This document shows positions 42,912-50,931 of a stretch of DNA of 62,186 bases, piece by piece. The notes beneath the pieces were generated by a model, which was not told the origin of the DNA, ran no database searches, and saw nothing but the letters and a program-made list of their open reading frames with translations. Numbering within the stretch: position 1 is the stretch's first letter; each line of letters starts with the position of its first letter. The DNA comes from Campylobacter concisus (GTDB taxonomy: Bacteria > Campylobacterota > Campylobacteria > Campylobacterales > Campylobacteraceae), in assembly GCF_001891085.1 (NCBI RefSeq), contig NZ_JXUP01000007.1:181-62366 (forward strand), read 5' to 3'. A program made the position numbers and the translations under genes.

Positions 42912-43549
42912 TGGTTGAACTGATTTGGCAATACCGCAAAAAGCCAAGGGCTAGAGCGACCGCAAAGCTTCTAAACGATGAAGTGTATAAAACCTTTGAT
43001 GATGCCATAAAAATAGCCGAAATTTTAAATATTGATACTGCGAGCGGTTACGCTTTAGATTTGGTCGGTCGCCACGTAGGTGTAAGTAGAGAGCAGCAAA
43101 ATCTAATATTAAAAGATTTTTTCGCCTTTACCCAAACCGAGAAAAAACAAGGTTTTAATAAGGGTGAGTTTTACCGCTTAGGCAATTCTTTAAAGGGTAG
43201 TTTTTATCTCAACGATAGTGATTATAGATTTTTAATAAAAGCAAAAATTATCAAGAACTACCAAACTGGCACGCTAGAGAATAGCTACAAGTCGCTAGAG
43301 TTTTTATTAGGGGCTGGCAACTTCATATTTGATAATTACGATATGACCTTAAATTTGGTCTTAAAAAATGCTAAGACAACACAATTTTTAATAAACCTAA
43401 TTTTTAAAAACGACATTTTAGCTCGCCCAGTAGGCGTAGGGCTAAACGTGATACTAATCGCTGACAAAAAATGCTTTGGCTTCACGCAAAATAAAGCCAA
43501 TCTAGCCTTTGGCGTTGGCAAGTTTGCAAGAATATATAAGGAGCAGTAA
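42911..43549 (+). CDS. DUF2612 tail protein
   Basis: A 212-residue DUF2612 protein (A-L-D-L-V-G-R-H-V-G-V-S-R near 55). In this group it follows J and occupies the gpI/gp48 position between wedge and fibre. It overlaps J and the fibre gene by one base each. Confidence 0.78.
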   Translation: MVELIWQYRKKPRARATAKLLNDEVYKTFDDAIKIAEILNIDTASGYALDLVGRHVGVSREQQNLILKDFFAFTQTEKKQGFNKGEFYRLGNSLKGSFYLNDSDYRFLIKAKIIKNYQTGTLENSYKSLEFLLGAGNFIFDNYDMTLNLVLKNAKTTQFLINLIFKNDILARPVGVGLNVILIADKKCFGFTQNKANLAFGVGKFARIYKEQ

Positions 43550-44403
43550 TGATTTACGAAAAACCAAAAAATGAGATTTTCGCCAGTGACGCAAAAGACG
43601 GCGAAATAGTAGAATTCCCAAACGTAAAAAGAGGCTGGGGTGTAACCGAAAATTTAGGCTTTATCCCACCTATGGAATATTTTAACGCCGCTTTTAATCG
43701 TGTGGATAAATCACTAGCTTATCAATTACAGCGAGGCGTTAGTGAGTGGGATAAAGATTTAGAATATCCGATCGGAGCAGTTGTGAGCCTAAATGGAATT
43801 ATCTATATCGCAAAAAGCCAAAACACAAACAAAAACCCAGCAAACGAGGCGACAATTTGGGATGTTGTGGCGACTCAAAAATGGTGTGACAATCTATTTG
43901 TAAAAAAATCAGAATTAAAGGACGGCATACCTGTTGGAAGCTATCTTTTATATAGCTCAAACACAAATACTCCAGATGGATTTTTACGTTGTGACGGATC
44001 AGCCCTTGATAAAAACACATACTCCGCGCTTTTTGAAGTGATCGGCTACACATACGGACGAATCAACGATAAATTTTTACTACCAAACTTCGCGGATGGA
44101 AAATTCATGCGTAGCACCGGTGGTGGTGCTGCAACACTTGGCGCAGCTCAACAAGACGCAATAAATACAAAAAAATTACAAATAAGAAGCATAACAACTG
44201 ACAATGTTGGCAATAGACACATTTATGGTACTAATACTACTTCAGATTTTAGAGGGGTGGCTTTTACCTACTCAAATACCGGATCAGATTTGGAGTATAA
44301 AAGTGTAGCTGGCAAAGACAACGCAGATATTTTTTCATCAACAAAAAAAGCCGACGAAAACCGCCCCTACAATATGGCGGTAGCCGTGTTGATAAAATAC
44401 TAG
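43549..44403 (+). CDS. Tail fibre with collar domain
   Basis: A 284-residue tail fibre. Residues 125-205 are a phage tail collar domain (G-S-Y-L-L-Y, F-L-R-C-D-G-S, L-P-N-F-A-D-G-K-F). The C-terminal 75 residues differ in composition and probably bind the host receptor. Confidence 0.86.
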   Translation: MIYEKPKNEIFASDAKDGEIVEFPNVKRGWGVTENLGFIPPMEYFNAAFNRVDKSLAYQLQRGVSEWDKDLEYPIGAVVSLNGIIYIAKSQNTNKNPANEATIWDVVATQKWCDNLFVKKSELKDGIPVGSYLLYSSNTNTPDGFLRCDGSALDKNTYSALFEVIGYTYGRINDKFLLPNFADGKFMRSTGGGAATLGAAQQDAINTKKLQIRSITTDNVGNRHIYGTNTTSDFRGVAFTYSNTGSDLEYKSVAGKDNADIFSSTKKADENRPYNMAVAVLIKY

Positions 44404-44412
44404 GAGTAACTT

Positions 44413-44856
44413 ATGAAAATTTATATCTATGACACCAAAAATAATGAATATCTATACGAGGCAGAAGCACAAATAGATCCACTAGAAAGTAATAAGGGCG
44501 AAACGATCTACCTAATGCCACCAAACGCAACGCAGATCGCACCAAATGAGCCAAAAACTGGCTACACAAATGTTTTTACTAATGGCAAGTGGGAGCAAAT
44601 CAAAGACGAGCGAGGCGAAACCTACTATGACAATGATAACAACGCCATAATAATAACCGAACTAGGCCAAGAAAAAGGCCTAAACAAAGAGCCAAAGGTA
44701 GATGAAAAAGCCAAGGCTTTAGCACAGCTTGAAGCGGATATAAAAGAATGTGAGGATGATATAAAGCATGCTCTTATTATCGGCAACACTGCCGTATTGG
44801 AGAGCTTAAGGACGGAGTTAAAAGAGCTAATAGTGCAAAGAGAGGGTTTAAAATGA
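44413..44856 (+). CDS. Tail fibre assembly-like protein
   Basis: A 147-residue protein: N-terminal part with P-P-N-A-T-Q-I-A-P-N-E and a late coiled coil (about 95-145), as in small fibre assembly chaperones. Identified by position after the fibre. Confidence 0.62.
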   Translation: MKIYIYDTKNNEYLYEAEAQIDPLESNKGETIYLMPPNATQIAPNEPKTGYTNVFTNGKWEQIKDERGETYYDNDNNAIIITELGQEKGLNKEPKVDEKAKALAQLEADIKECEDDIKHALIIGNTAVLESLRTELKELIVQREGLK

Positions 44857-44945
44857 GTTATGTAATAGCTTGTGGAATATCACTAATTGTAGGTGTCCTA
44901 ATATGCTTAGGATACATAATATGGAAAATGAACTTACCTATATAG
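44853..44945 (+). CDS. 30-residue membrane peptide
   Basis: A 30-codon frame in ATGA overlap with the preceding gene, comprising a single membrane helix (I-S-L-I-V-G-V-L-I-C-L-G-Y-I-I-W). It may be a lysis accessory. Confidence 0.52.
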   Translation: MSYVIACGISLIVGVLICLGYIIWKMNLPI

Positions 44946-44953
44946 GAGAAAAA

Positions 44954-45103
44954 ATGAGAGCAAAAATTAAAAGGTGCGAAATTTGCGCATCAAAGCTAGA
45001 TAAAGACGGCGCTTGCACTTGGAGCGAGTGCCCAAAGTGCCCAAAATATCAAAGCGAGGGAAAAGATGAAGCTAAACCAAAAGCAAAAACTACAAATTCT
45101 TAA
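44954..45103 (+). CDS. Small Cys-rich protein
   Basis: A 49-residue protein with C-E-I-C and C-P-K-C pairs (zinc-finger-like) and a Lys-rich tail. The ATG at 44954 follows GGAGAAAAA. It overlaps the next gene by 38 bases. Confidence 0.55.
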   Translation: MRAKIKRCEICASKLDKDGACTWSECPKCPKYQSEGKDEAKPKAKTTNS

Positions 45104-45674
45104 AAATGTAGCTATTGAGTTACCTATCGAAATACTACATTTTATCGTAGTGCCTATCGCTCTGCTAGCTTGCGATGAGAAAAGTGAGAATTTGCCTAAA
45201 TGGGCGGCGTGGTTTGATGAGAACGACTATGGGATAAATGGCGATGATGGCTGGGAAAACGAGCATTTCCCAAATGGCAAAAATAAAACTTATTGGGCTA
45301 GACTTTGTTGGCTCTATCGTAATAGGATAGGAAACTTTAGCGCGAAGTATCTAGGCGTCAGGGTTGAAGACATAGATGCAAGCAGTGTTAAAAGCGTCGG
45401 TAATACTCTAGCTACAGAAAACAAAGGAGCAAAAAGCACCCAGTGCCTAGTGACTTGTAGGCTTAAAGATGGACGTGAGCGTTTTGGCTACTACCGCGAA
45501 ATACGTTACGGTAAATCAAAATGGTATTGCCGCATATATCTTGGTTGGAAGCTTATGGATATATGTGGAATGAATGAAGAGAATAAAAACACATATCTTG
45601 AAGCAGATGATAAGAAAGTGCTTAAAAGTGTTTGGTGTGTAAATCCATTTAAAAGGGTGCGAAATGAGCGATAA
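45066..45674 (+). CDS. Hypothetical phage protein
   Basis: A 202-residue protein with one N-terminal membrane segment (about 18-36) and a Trp-rich central part. It resembles hypothetical proteins common near phage lysis genes; I cannot assign function. It overlaps the spanin gene by 11 bases. Confidence 0.6.
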   Translation: MKLNQKQKLQILKNVAIELPIEILHFIVVPIALLACDEKSENLPKWAAWFDENDYGINGDDGWENEHFPNGKNKTYWARLCWLYRNRIGNFSAKYLGVRVEDIDASSVKSVGNTLATENKGAKSTQCLVTCRLKDGRERFGYYREIRYGKSKWYCRIYLGWKLMDICGMNEENKNTYLEADDKKVLKSVWCVNPFKRVRNER

Positions 45675-46014
45675 ATTTTATATAGGGGCTATCTTATTTT
45701 TGAGTTTTGTAGTTGGTGTGCTCTACTGGCTAAACAACAACGCAGCCGATAAGATCGACGAGCTAACAACGAAACTGGCACTAAAAGAGGCAAGTAATGC
45801 CGTAGTTGTTTCTAATTTGGAAACATGTAACGCCAAGATCGAGCTAGCAAACACAAGCCTAAAAGCGCTAAGTGTGCCAAAACAAGACGAAGCTAAGATA
45901 AAAGAGCGCGTTGTAACAAAAGTTGAGCGTGTGGCAGTACCAGTCAAGGACGCCACCTGCGAGGAAAAATTAAATTTTTACGAAAGGCTATTAAATGAAG
46001 CTAGCAATAAGTAG
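45664..46014 (+). CDS. Inner-membrane spanin (Rz-like)
   Basis: A 116-residue protein: one N-terminal membrane anchor (about 5-22) then a periplasmic coiled coil (about 27-110). Paired with an overlapping lipoprotein gene, it matches the Rz/Rz1 layout. With it, it should fuse the two membranes at lysis. Confidence 0.78.
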   Translation: MSDKFYIGAILFLSFVVGVLYWLNNNAADKIDELTTKLALKEASNAVVVSNLETCNAKIELANTSLKALSVPKQDEAKIKERVVTKVERVAVPVKDATCEEKLNFYERLLNEASNK

Positions 46015-46243
46015 TCTAATAGTGGCGTTTTTTGTCGCTGGGTGTAGCTCAAAGCCTGAAATAATTGTAAAAACTCAATATCAAGATGTATATGTGCCGG
46101 TGGCGTGCATTGAAAAAATGCCAACAAAGCCAAAATATAGCCCTAGTGATTTGCAAAGTGCTAAGGAGCTAATGGGCTACTTTCTCACGTGCGAAGAACT
46201 TTTAAAAGGATGTGTAAATGGAAGCGATCATAAAAAGGACTAA
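45995..46243 (+). CDS. Outer-membrane spanin lipoprotein (Rz1-like)
   Basis: An 82-residue lipoprotein with lipobox V-A-G-C-S (C17), whose start lies in the end of the Rz-like gene in another frame. Typical of o-spanins, though the Pro content is moderate. Confidence 0.75.
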   Translation: MKLAISSLIVAFFVAGCSSKPEIIVKTQYQDVYVPVACIEKMPTKPKYSPSDLQSAKELMGYFLTCEELLKGCVNGSDHKKD

Positions 46244-46325
46244 GAAATTTTGGCTAAATAAGATGGTTGTAGTAGAAATAATATTATCCGTCCTAATAAT
46301 GTATGTTTTTACATATAAATTTTAA
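46218..46325 (+). CDS. 35-residue membrane peptide
   Basis: A 35-codon frame starting inside the o-spanin gene, with AAAAGGATGTGTAA before the ATG. It has a basic N-terminus and one membrane helix (V-V-V-E-I-I-L-S-V-L-I-M-Y-V-F). It may be a holin accessory. Confidence 0.5.
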   Translation: MEAIIKRTKKFWLNKMVVVEIILSVLIMYVFTYKF

Positions 46326-46341
46326 AAAAAGAGGCTGGGCA

Positions 46342-46695
46342 ATGGATGACTTAATGGATAGGCTAGGCTTTTACTTTTGGGTGATAATAGTTGGCTTTGT
46401 AGGCGGGGTGCTAAGCATTGCAGGGGGTAACGCCAAGGCAGCAAGCGACGGCAAGGCTATCATAAATTTTTTCGTTGGCACTATTAGCTCAACCTTTATA
46501 TGCTGGGTAGCTTACGAGGCGACATTTTTCTTTACTGAAAAAGCAAACTTTAGCCTCGCAGTCGGTGGCTTTTTTGCATGGCGTGGCACAGCGTGGGTTA
46601 GTACAATGATCGACAAAGCGATAGACAAAAAGATCAGTAGTTTTGGAGGTTATGATGACTTCCCACCTAAACCGCCTAAAGATTTAAATTTTTAA
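46342..46695 (+). CDS. Holin-like membrane protein
   Basis: A 117-residue protein with about three hydrophobic segments (about 8-30, 42-62 and 70-90) and a proline-rich charged tail. It is immediately upstream of the endolysin, suggesting a holin. The start at 46342 with GAGGCTGGGCA is preferred to 46303. Confidence 0.7.
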   Translation: MDDLMDRLGFYFWVIIVGFVGGVLSIAGGNAKAASDGKAIINFFVGTISSTFICWVAYEATFFFTEKANFSLAVGGFFAWRGTAWVSTMIDKAIDKKISSFGGYDDFPPKPPKDLNF

Positions 46696-46706
46696 AGGAT
46701 AAAAAA

Positions 46707-47261
46707 ATGAAAAATTTTACTAATGCATTTTATACATTAATGAGCTTAGAATTTAACAGCCCTAAAAACGCCCTACACAAAAACCCAAACGAAAAAGGCT
46801 TAACTTTTATGGGTATTTATGAAGCTGCTCACCCAAACTGGCAAGGCTGGGGGCAAGTTAGGGCGGCAATCAACGCATACGGTGATCTTGAAAAGGCTAG
46901 CGTTGCCCTATATAATGATGACGCCTTAGTTGAGCTTGTAGGTAAATTTTATAAGGCTAACTACTGGGACGCTATGAGGCTTGATGAAATAAACAGCTAT
47001 CAAAAGCAGGCGGAAATGTTTATATTTGGCGTAAATGCTGGATGCAAAAACGCTATTAAAGCAGCCCAAAAGGTTGTAGGCGTTACAATGGATGGCATTT
47101 TAGGCGCTAATACTCTAGCCGCGATAAATGCGTATAATGAAGCTAGTTTTGATAAAGACTACGACCGAGCAGAAATAGCATATTATAGGGCTATTATTTC
47201 GACTAATCCGACTTTGGCTAGATATGAAAGAGGCTGGATTAATAGAGCCGAAAAAGTATAA
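46707..47261 (+). CDS. GH108-type endolysin
   Basis: A 184-residue muramidase of the GH108 family with a C-terminal PG-binding_3 domain. The N-terminal F-Y-T-L-M-S-L-E-F (catalytic Glu15) and G-L-T-F-M-G-I-Y region are present, with G-V-T-M-D-G-I-L-G-A-N-T-L later. No signal peptide, so a holin should release it. It is the last phage gene. Confidence 0.85.
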   Translation: MKNFTNAFYTLMSLEFNSPKNALHKNPNEKGLTFMGIYEAAHPNWQGWGQVRAAINAYGDLEKASVALYNDDALVELVGKFYKANYWDAMRLDEINSYQKQAEMFIFGVNAGCKNAIKAAQKVVGVTMDGILGANTLAAINAYNEASFDKDYDRAEIAYYRAIISTNPTLARYERGWINRAEKV

Positions 47262-47270
47262 GAAATATCT

Positions 47271-47293
47271 TTTTTGCTGACCTTTTAGCTGAC
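47271..47293. repeat. Integrase arm-type sites, right end
   Basis: Two direct copies: TTTTTGCTGAC (47271-47281) and TTTTAGCTGAC (47283-47293), matching the left-end copies. Confidence 0.7.
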
Positions 47294-47346
47294 TAATATT
47301 TTTAAAATGATGTCTATTGCGTATTAAAAGTTAATTTTTCAAATCC

Positions 47347-47360
47347 CTCTCTACCCGCCA
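47347..47360 (+). other. attR core of prophage
   Basis: Exact copy of the last 14 bases of tRNA-Ser (CTCTCTACCCGCCA). Host DNA resumes at 47361. Confidence 0.88.
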
Positions 47361-47530
47361 TAAAACTATCTATAACTTAAAGTCTACTGACCTTTATTTT
47401 TATTGCTTAAAACATTGGCACTAAGCAAAAAACCACTCTATAAAACTTGCCAATTATCTTTTACTTTGCCATATAACTAACATTAAATTTTGCTCCATTT
47501 CAGGGACAAATTTGCATAGAACGCTTAAAT

Positions 47531-47728
47531 TTAGATTCTATTTGCCTTATCGACAGTTACGAACGCCCAGTGCATAAATTCTTGCCTTGGTTTGTATTTG
47601 CCGCTGCTAAAATACTCCGCTAGCCGCGCCTCCTCTGTTTCGCTTAGCTCGCTGCCAAGCCCCCAGCGCGTCTTTTGTATGAGCTCCTGCGCGCTTGCGG
47701 GTATAGGGCTTAGCGGCGATGATGGCAA
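47531..47728 (-). pseudogene. C-terminal gene remnant, minus strand
   Basis: A 65-codon frame with protein-like composition (Q-E-L-I-Q-K-T-R-W-G-L-G-S-E and Y-F-S-S-G-K-Y-K-P-R-Q-E-F), but no good start or ribosome site. It is GC-rich compared with its surroundings. Probably the end of a lost gene; family unknown. Confidence 0.5.
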
Positions 47729-47966
47729 GATAAGGGGTAAATTTAATCTAAATGAGCCAAAGCTAAGCGTTGCTAAGCTTACAGAGCTTCCATTTATCGA
47801 GGCGGTTTTGGACGAGAATTTTAAAGAGCTCGCAAAAGATGAGATGATAAATTTAGATGGTACTTTAAAGCCTATATTTTGGGATCACAAGGCAACTTTA
47901 CTTGTGCGAAAAGACAAAAATGGCAAGTTTAGAAATTTAAATATAAAAGAGCTTCGGGAATTTTGA
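47676..47966 (+). pseudogene. C-terminal gene remnant, plus strand
   Basis: A frame whose part from about 47719 looks real (F-N-L-N-E-P-K-L-S-V-A-K-L, I-F-W-D-H-K-A-T-L-L-V-R-K-D-K-N-G-K). Its first part is antisense to the minus-strand remnant and is not convincing. Probably the C-terminal end of a gene cut at about 47710-47730. The next small gene starts at its stop. Confidence 0.5.
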
Positions 47967-48178
47967 TGATGCAAAATTTCAATGAGAAAAATGAGTTTAA
48001 ATATGGTAAATTTAACTACGAAAAAGCACGAGAAATAACCCAAAACTGCGCTAAATTTAAGCTAGATAGCGACGAAGAGGAGATGGCTTGTGGAGGCGAG
48101 CGGAGCTGCTATGACTGCGCATTTAGGCGTTGGAGTAAAGATAGCTTCATCTGCATGGCACAAGCTAGCAAAGGCTAA
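47966..48178 (+). CDS. Small Cys-rich hypothetical protein
   Basis: A 70-residue protein with five Cys, four of them in C-G-G-E-R-S-C-Y-D-C and F-I-C-M. It begins in the stop of the preceding remnant (TGATG), so was once coupled to it. Function unknown. Confidence 0.6.
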   Translation: MMQNFNEKNEFKYGKFNYEKAREITQNCAKFKLDSDEEEMACGGERSCYDCAFRRWSKDSFICMAQASKG

Positions 48179-48185
48179 GCTAGCT

Positions 48186-48728
48186 CTACGCGACCATTTT
48201 TTTATCTTTAAGTTTTCCACCGCGTTTGTACTTTAGTTCGCCGCAAAATCTCTTGCCAAATTTCGCCTCAATGATAAGAACTAGCACGAAAAATATCTTT
48301 TCATCATTCATTCGTGCGATCTGGCGTAGAGTTTGGCTAGCGTCATTAAATTTAACTCCATTTTTACGTAAAGTTTCGCAAAAAATAGCCTCGTCAAAGC
48401 CTAACATTTGCGAAATTTCAGTTATGCTATATGGCTCGAGCGAGGCGATAATTCGGTCCATGTTGCAAATACTTGGATTTTTACTTCGTGTTAGCACATC
48501 CATTGTTTCATTCATTAGCTTTACTAGTTTTTTTCTGCGATTTATAACATGAAGTGTTGCAGCAAGCAATATTAAAGAACCTGCGATTTTATGGGTATTT
48601 AATAGATACTCATTATATTCACCAAGTGCAAAATTTACACCAGAAAATGCGAGCATACAAAGCCCTAAAATAAGAACTAAAACAAGACAGAATTTATAAA
48701 TAACCTCTACTTTAAACATGACACTCAT
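48186..48728 (-). CDS. Membrane protein of unknown function
   Basis: A 180-residue protein with two membrane helices (about 10-32 and 45-62, with His in N-T-H-K-I-A-G and T-L-H-V) that resemble a cytochrome-b-like DUF4405 pair. A soluble C-terminal part follows. It lies beside the TonB receptor gene; a link to iron uptake is possible. Confidence 0.6.
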   Translation of the reverse strand: MSVMFKVEVIYKFCLVLVLILGLCMLAFSGVNFALGEYNEYLLNTHKIAGSLILLAATLHVINRRKKLVKLMNETMDVLTRSKNPSICNMDRIIASLEPYSITEISQMLGFDEAIFCETLRKNGVKFNDASQTLRQIARMNDEKIFFVLVLIIEAKFGKRFCGELKYKRGGKLKDKKMVA

Positions 48729-48807
48729 CCTAAAATATATTTTTCTAATTATACACTTTAGGAGTTGAAATTTATCACCAGCTTATTTAGCTGGTGATTT
48801 AATTAGA

Positions 48808-50931
48808 TTAAAAATTGTAGTTAAAGCTGAGATTAAATGTGCGTGGATCGCCATAAACCATCATATTTTTGCCGATACCCTCGTAGTATTTTTTGTTAAA
48901 GAGATTGTCGATATTTAGCTGTACATCAAAGTTTTTAGCAAATTTATAACCAAGCATTAAATTAGCCAAAGTGTAGCCTTTTTGTGTGATTTTATCTGCG
49001 TCTTTGTAAATTTTACTCTTATACATAGCCCCAGCTCCTACTCTAAAGTCCCTAAATTCATACTTTGCAAATAAATTTGCCGTGCTTCTTGATGAGTCGG
49101 TGACATATTTTTCACCTTTGGCATCTTTTGCGTTAAAGTGCGTTGCACCAAAGCTTAGGCTTAAGTTTTTAGTGATCTCGCCGTTTATATCTAGCTCGAC
49201 GCCCTTGCTTGTCACGCCCTTGCCAGCTTCATATATGTCAGCATTTGTCGCTAGATTTTTCTTGCCAGTGTTTATGCCAAGCTTGTCTTGCACGATCTTA
49301 AAGACACCAAGACTTGCTTGAAGCGCCCCGTCAAGATACTCGCCTTTGATGCCCACTTCATAGTCCTTGCCTTGGATCGGATCAAGATATTTGTCATTTG
49401 CATCTTTTACGGTTTGAGGTTGAAATATGCTCGTGTAGCTAGCATATAGAGTGTGGTTTGCTCCGATGTCGTAAGTGACGCCAAGATATGGTGTGATCTC
49501 ATTTGTGAAATTTCTATTGCCTTTACCACCCTCGATCTCGTATTTGTAGTAGCTCACCCTGGCACCTAGCAAAAATTTAAGCTCATCGGTGATTGATAGT
49601 TTATTTGCCGCGTAAAATGCCTTTTGTATCGTTTTGTCTTTATTGTTTTGATCTACGTAAGGGAGTTTTGGATCATCAAGGTGTAAATTTTTAAAGTCTA
49701 TCCTACTTCTAGCTGTATAAGCACTCCCAGCTGGTGTGGTCTTTTGTTGCCAGTAGCTACTTACCTTATCGCTACTTTTTTTATAGTTGTTATACATAGC
49801 GCCAAAGACAAACTCATGGGATAAATTTGCTAGCTCGTAAGGGATATTTGCGTATGCATCTACGTTGTGGATGTTCTCCTCTCTTTTGTTTGCATAAGCG
49901 CTAAGACCGTTTATATTGCCAGTACCGTCTAAATTTACTTCTCCTAGGCTACCTCTTCCGCCGTAATAAAGTAAATTTGAATCAGTATTTGCGCGCCTAA
50001 ATGAGTAGCTTAAATTTAAGCTCGCTTCATTTTCAAAGTAGTGCTTAAAATCAGCGTAGAAATCAAGCGTTTTTATATCCCATCTAGTCCAAGGCTGAGA
50101 GAAAATTTCATTTTTACTAAAATTTGTCCTAGAGCCATCTGTGTAAAATGCTGGCATACCGCCCCATCTACCCCCGTGGCGTCTTAGCTCTTGATAAAAC
50201 GCACCAAGGCTAAGCCATGAGTTATCGCCTATGTCGCTATCTACGACGCCGTAAATCGCGCTATTTTTTCGGTTGTAATAATCCATATAAGAGTGCGACT
50301 TCTCATGCATAAATGAAAGCCTCGCTCTGACGCTTCCGCTCTCATTTACAGGCGTTTGCACATCGCCATTTACGCCATATCTATCGTATGAGCCAGCACT
50401 TACGCCAAAATTTCCTTTTAGCTCCTTTGAGTCTGCCCTTTTTCTTATGAAATTTAAGCTTGCAGCTGGGTTGCCAGCGCCTGCAAGTAGGCCATTTGCC
50501 CCTTTTACCACTTCAACTCTTTCATAAGGCAGCAAGCTCATATCGTTTGCACCAAGGCTAAAACCGCCAAAGCTAGGCATCGAATCAAGCAAGTAATAAT
50601 CTATCTTAAAGCCACGAGCCGTCGGATATACGCGCTCGTCCCATTTGTTTAGCGTAACGCCTGGGACATTTCTAAGAAGTACTTGATAGTCCTTGATGCC
50701 TTGATCTTTTAGTCTTGCTTCTGTTAGCACGGTTAGCGACTGAGGCGTTTGACGAGAGGTTAAATTTAGCCTAGTTGTGCTCTTTACAAGCTCTTTTGCA
50801 AAGTAGTTTGCATCATCTCTTCGCTCGCTCTCCACGACATCGACTGCTTCTAAAATTTTATCGCTTTGACTAGCAAAAATTTGAGGTTGCATCAAATTTA
50901 ATGCAACCAAACTAATTAAAAATTTTTTCAT
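48808..50931 (-). CDS. TonB-dependent siderophore receptor
   Basis: A 707-residue outer-membrane receptor: signal peptide (1-20), plug domain (about 55-165: T-P-Q-S-L-T-V-L-T-E and E-R-V-E-V-V-K-G-A-N-G-L-L-A-G) and a 22-strand barrel ending in Phe (F-N-L-S-F-N-Y-N-F). It is like FpvA/FhuE receptors for ferric siderophores; the ligand is not identified. A Fur-type palindrome lies upstream of the adjoining PepSY gene, with which it overlaps by 20 bases. Confidence 0.9.
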   Translation of the reverse strand: MKKFLISLVALNLMQPQIFASQSDKILEAVDVVESERRDDANYFAKELVKSTTRLNLTSRQTPQSLTVLTEARLKDQGIKDYQVLLRNVPGVTLNKWDERVYPTARGFKIDYYLLDSMPSFGGFSLGANDMSLLPYERVEVVKGANGLLAGAGNPAASLNFIRKRADSKELKGNFGVSAGSYDRYGVNGDVQTPVNESGSVRARLSFMHEKSHSYMDYYNRKNSAIYGVVDSDIGDNSWLSLGAFYQELRRHGGRWGGMPAFYTDGSRTNFSKNEIFSQPWTRWDIKTLDFYADFKHYFENEASLNLSYSFRRANTDSNLLYYGGRGSLGEVNLDGTGNINGLSAYANKREENIHNVDAYANIPYELANLSHEFVFGAMYNNYKKSSDKVSSYWQQKTTPAGSAYTARSRIDFKNLHLDDPKLPYVDQNNKDKTIQKAFYAANKLSITDELKFLLGARVSYYKYEIEGGKGNRNFTNEITPYLGVTYDIGANHTLYASYTSIFQPQTVKDANDKYLDPIQGKDYEVGIKGEYLDGALQASLGVFKIVQDKLGINTGKKNLATNADIYEAGKGVTSKGVELDINGEITKNLSLSFGATHFNAKDAKGEKYVTDSSRSTANLFAKYEFRDFRVGAGAMYKSKIYKDADKITQKGYTLANLMLGYKFAKNFDVQLNIDNLFNKKYYEGIGKNMMVYGDPRTFNLSFNYNF

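Larger units (their letters stand above)
9088..47360. mobile_element. Prophage with contractile tail, in tRNA-Ser
   Basis: A 38.3-kb element bounded by 14-bp direct repeats. Its integrase is next to the tRNA. It has a left early recombination operon, a central repressor switch and a right operon with replication, packaging, head, contractile tail and lysis genes in the usual order. All expected structural modules are present without large gaps, so it may be inducible. Exceptions are single-base frame breaks in two early genes (near 13400 and 25912). Confidence 0.95.

Noticed and set aside
9088-47360. Mu-like transposable phage
   Set aside because: There is no MuA/MuB transposase; a tyrosine integrase and tRNA att site are present. 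The DUF1073/DUF2184/DUF3383 modules are of a different phage group, although some proteins share Mu-type names.
47592-47718. N-terminal part of the plus-strand frame before the 47719 remnant
   Set aside because: It is antisense to a more protein-like minus-strand frame and Ser/Leu/Pro-rich without a motif.
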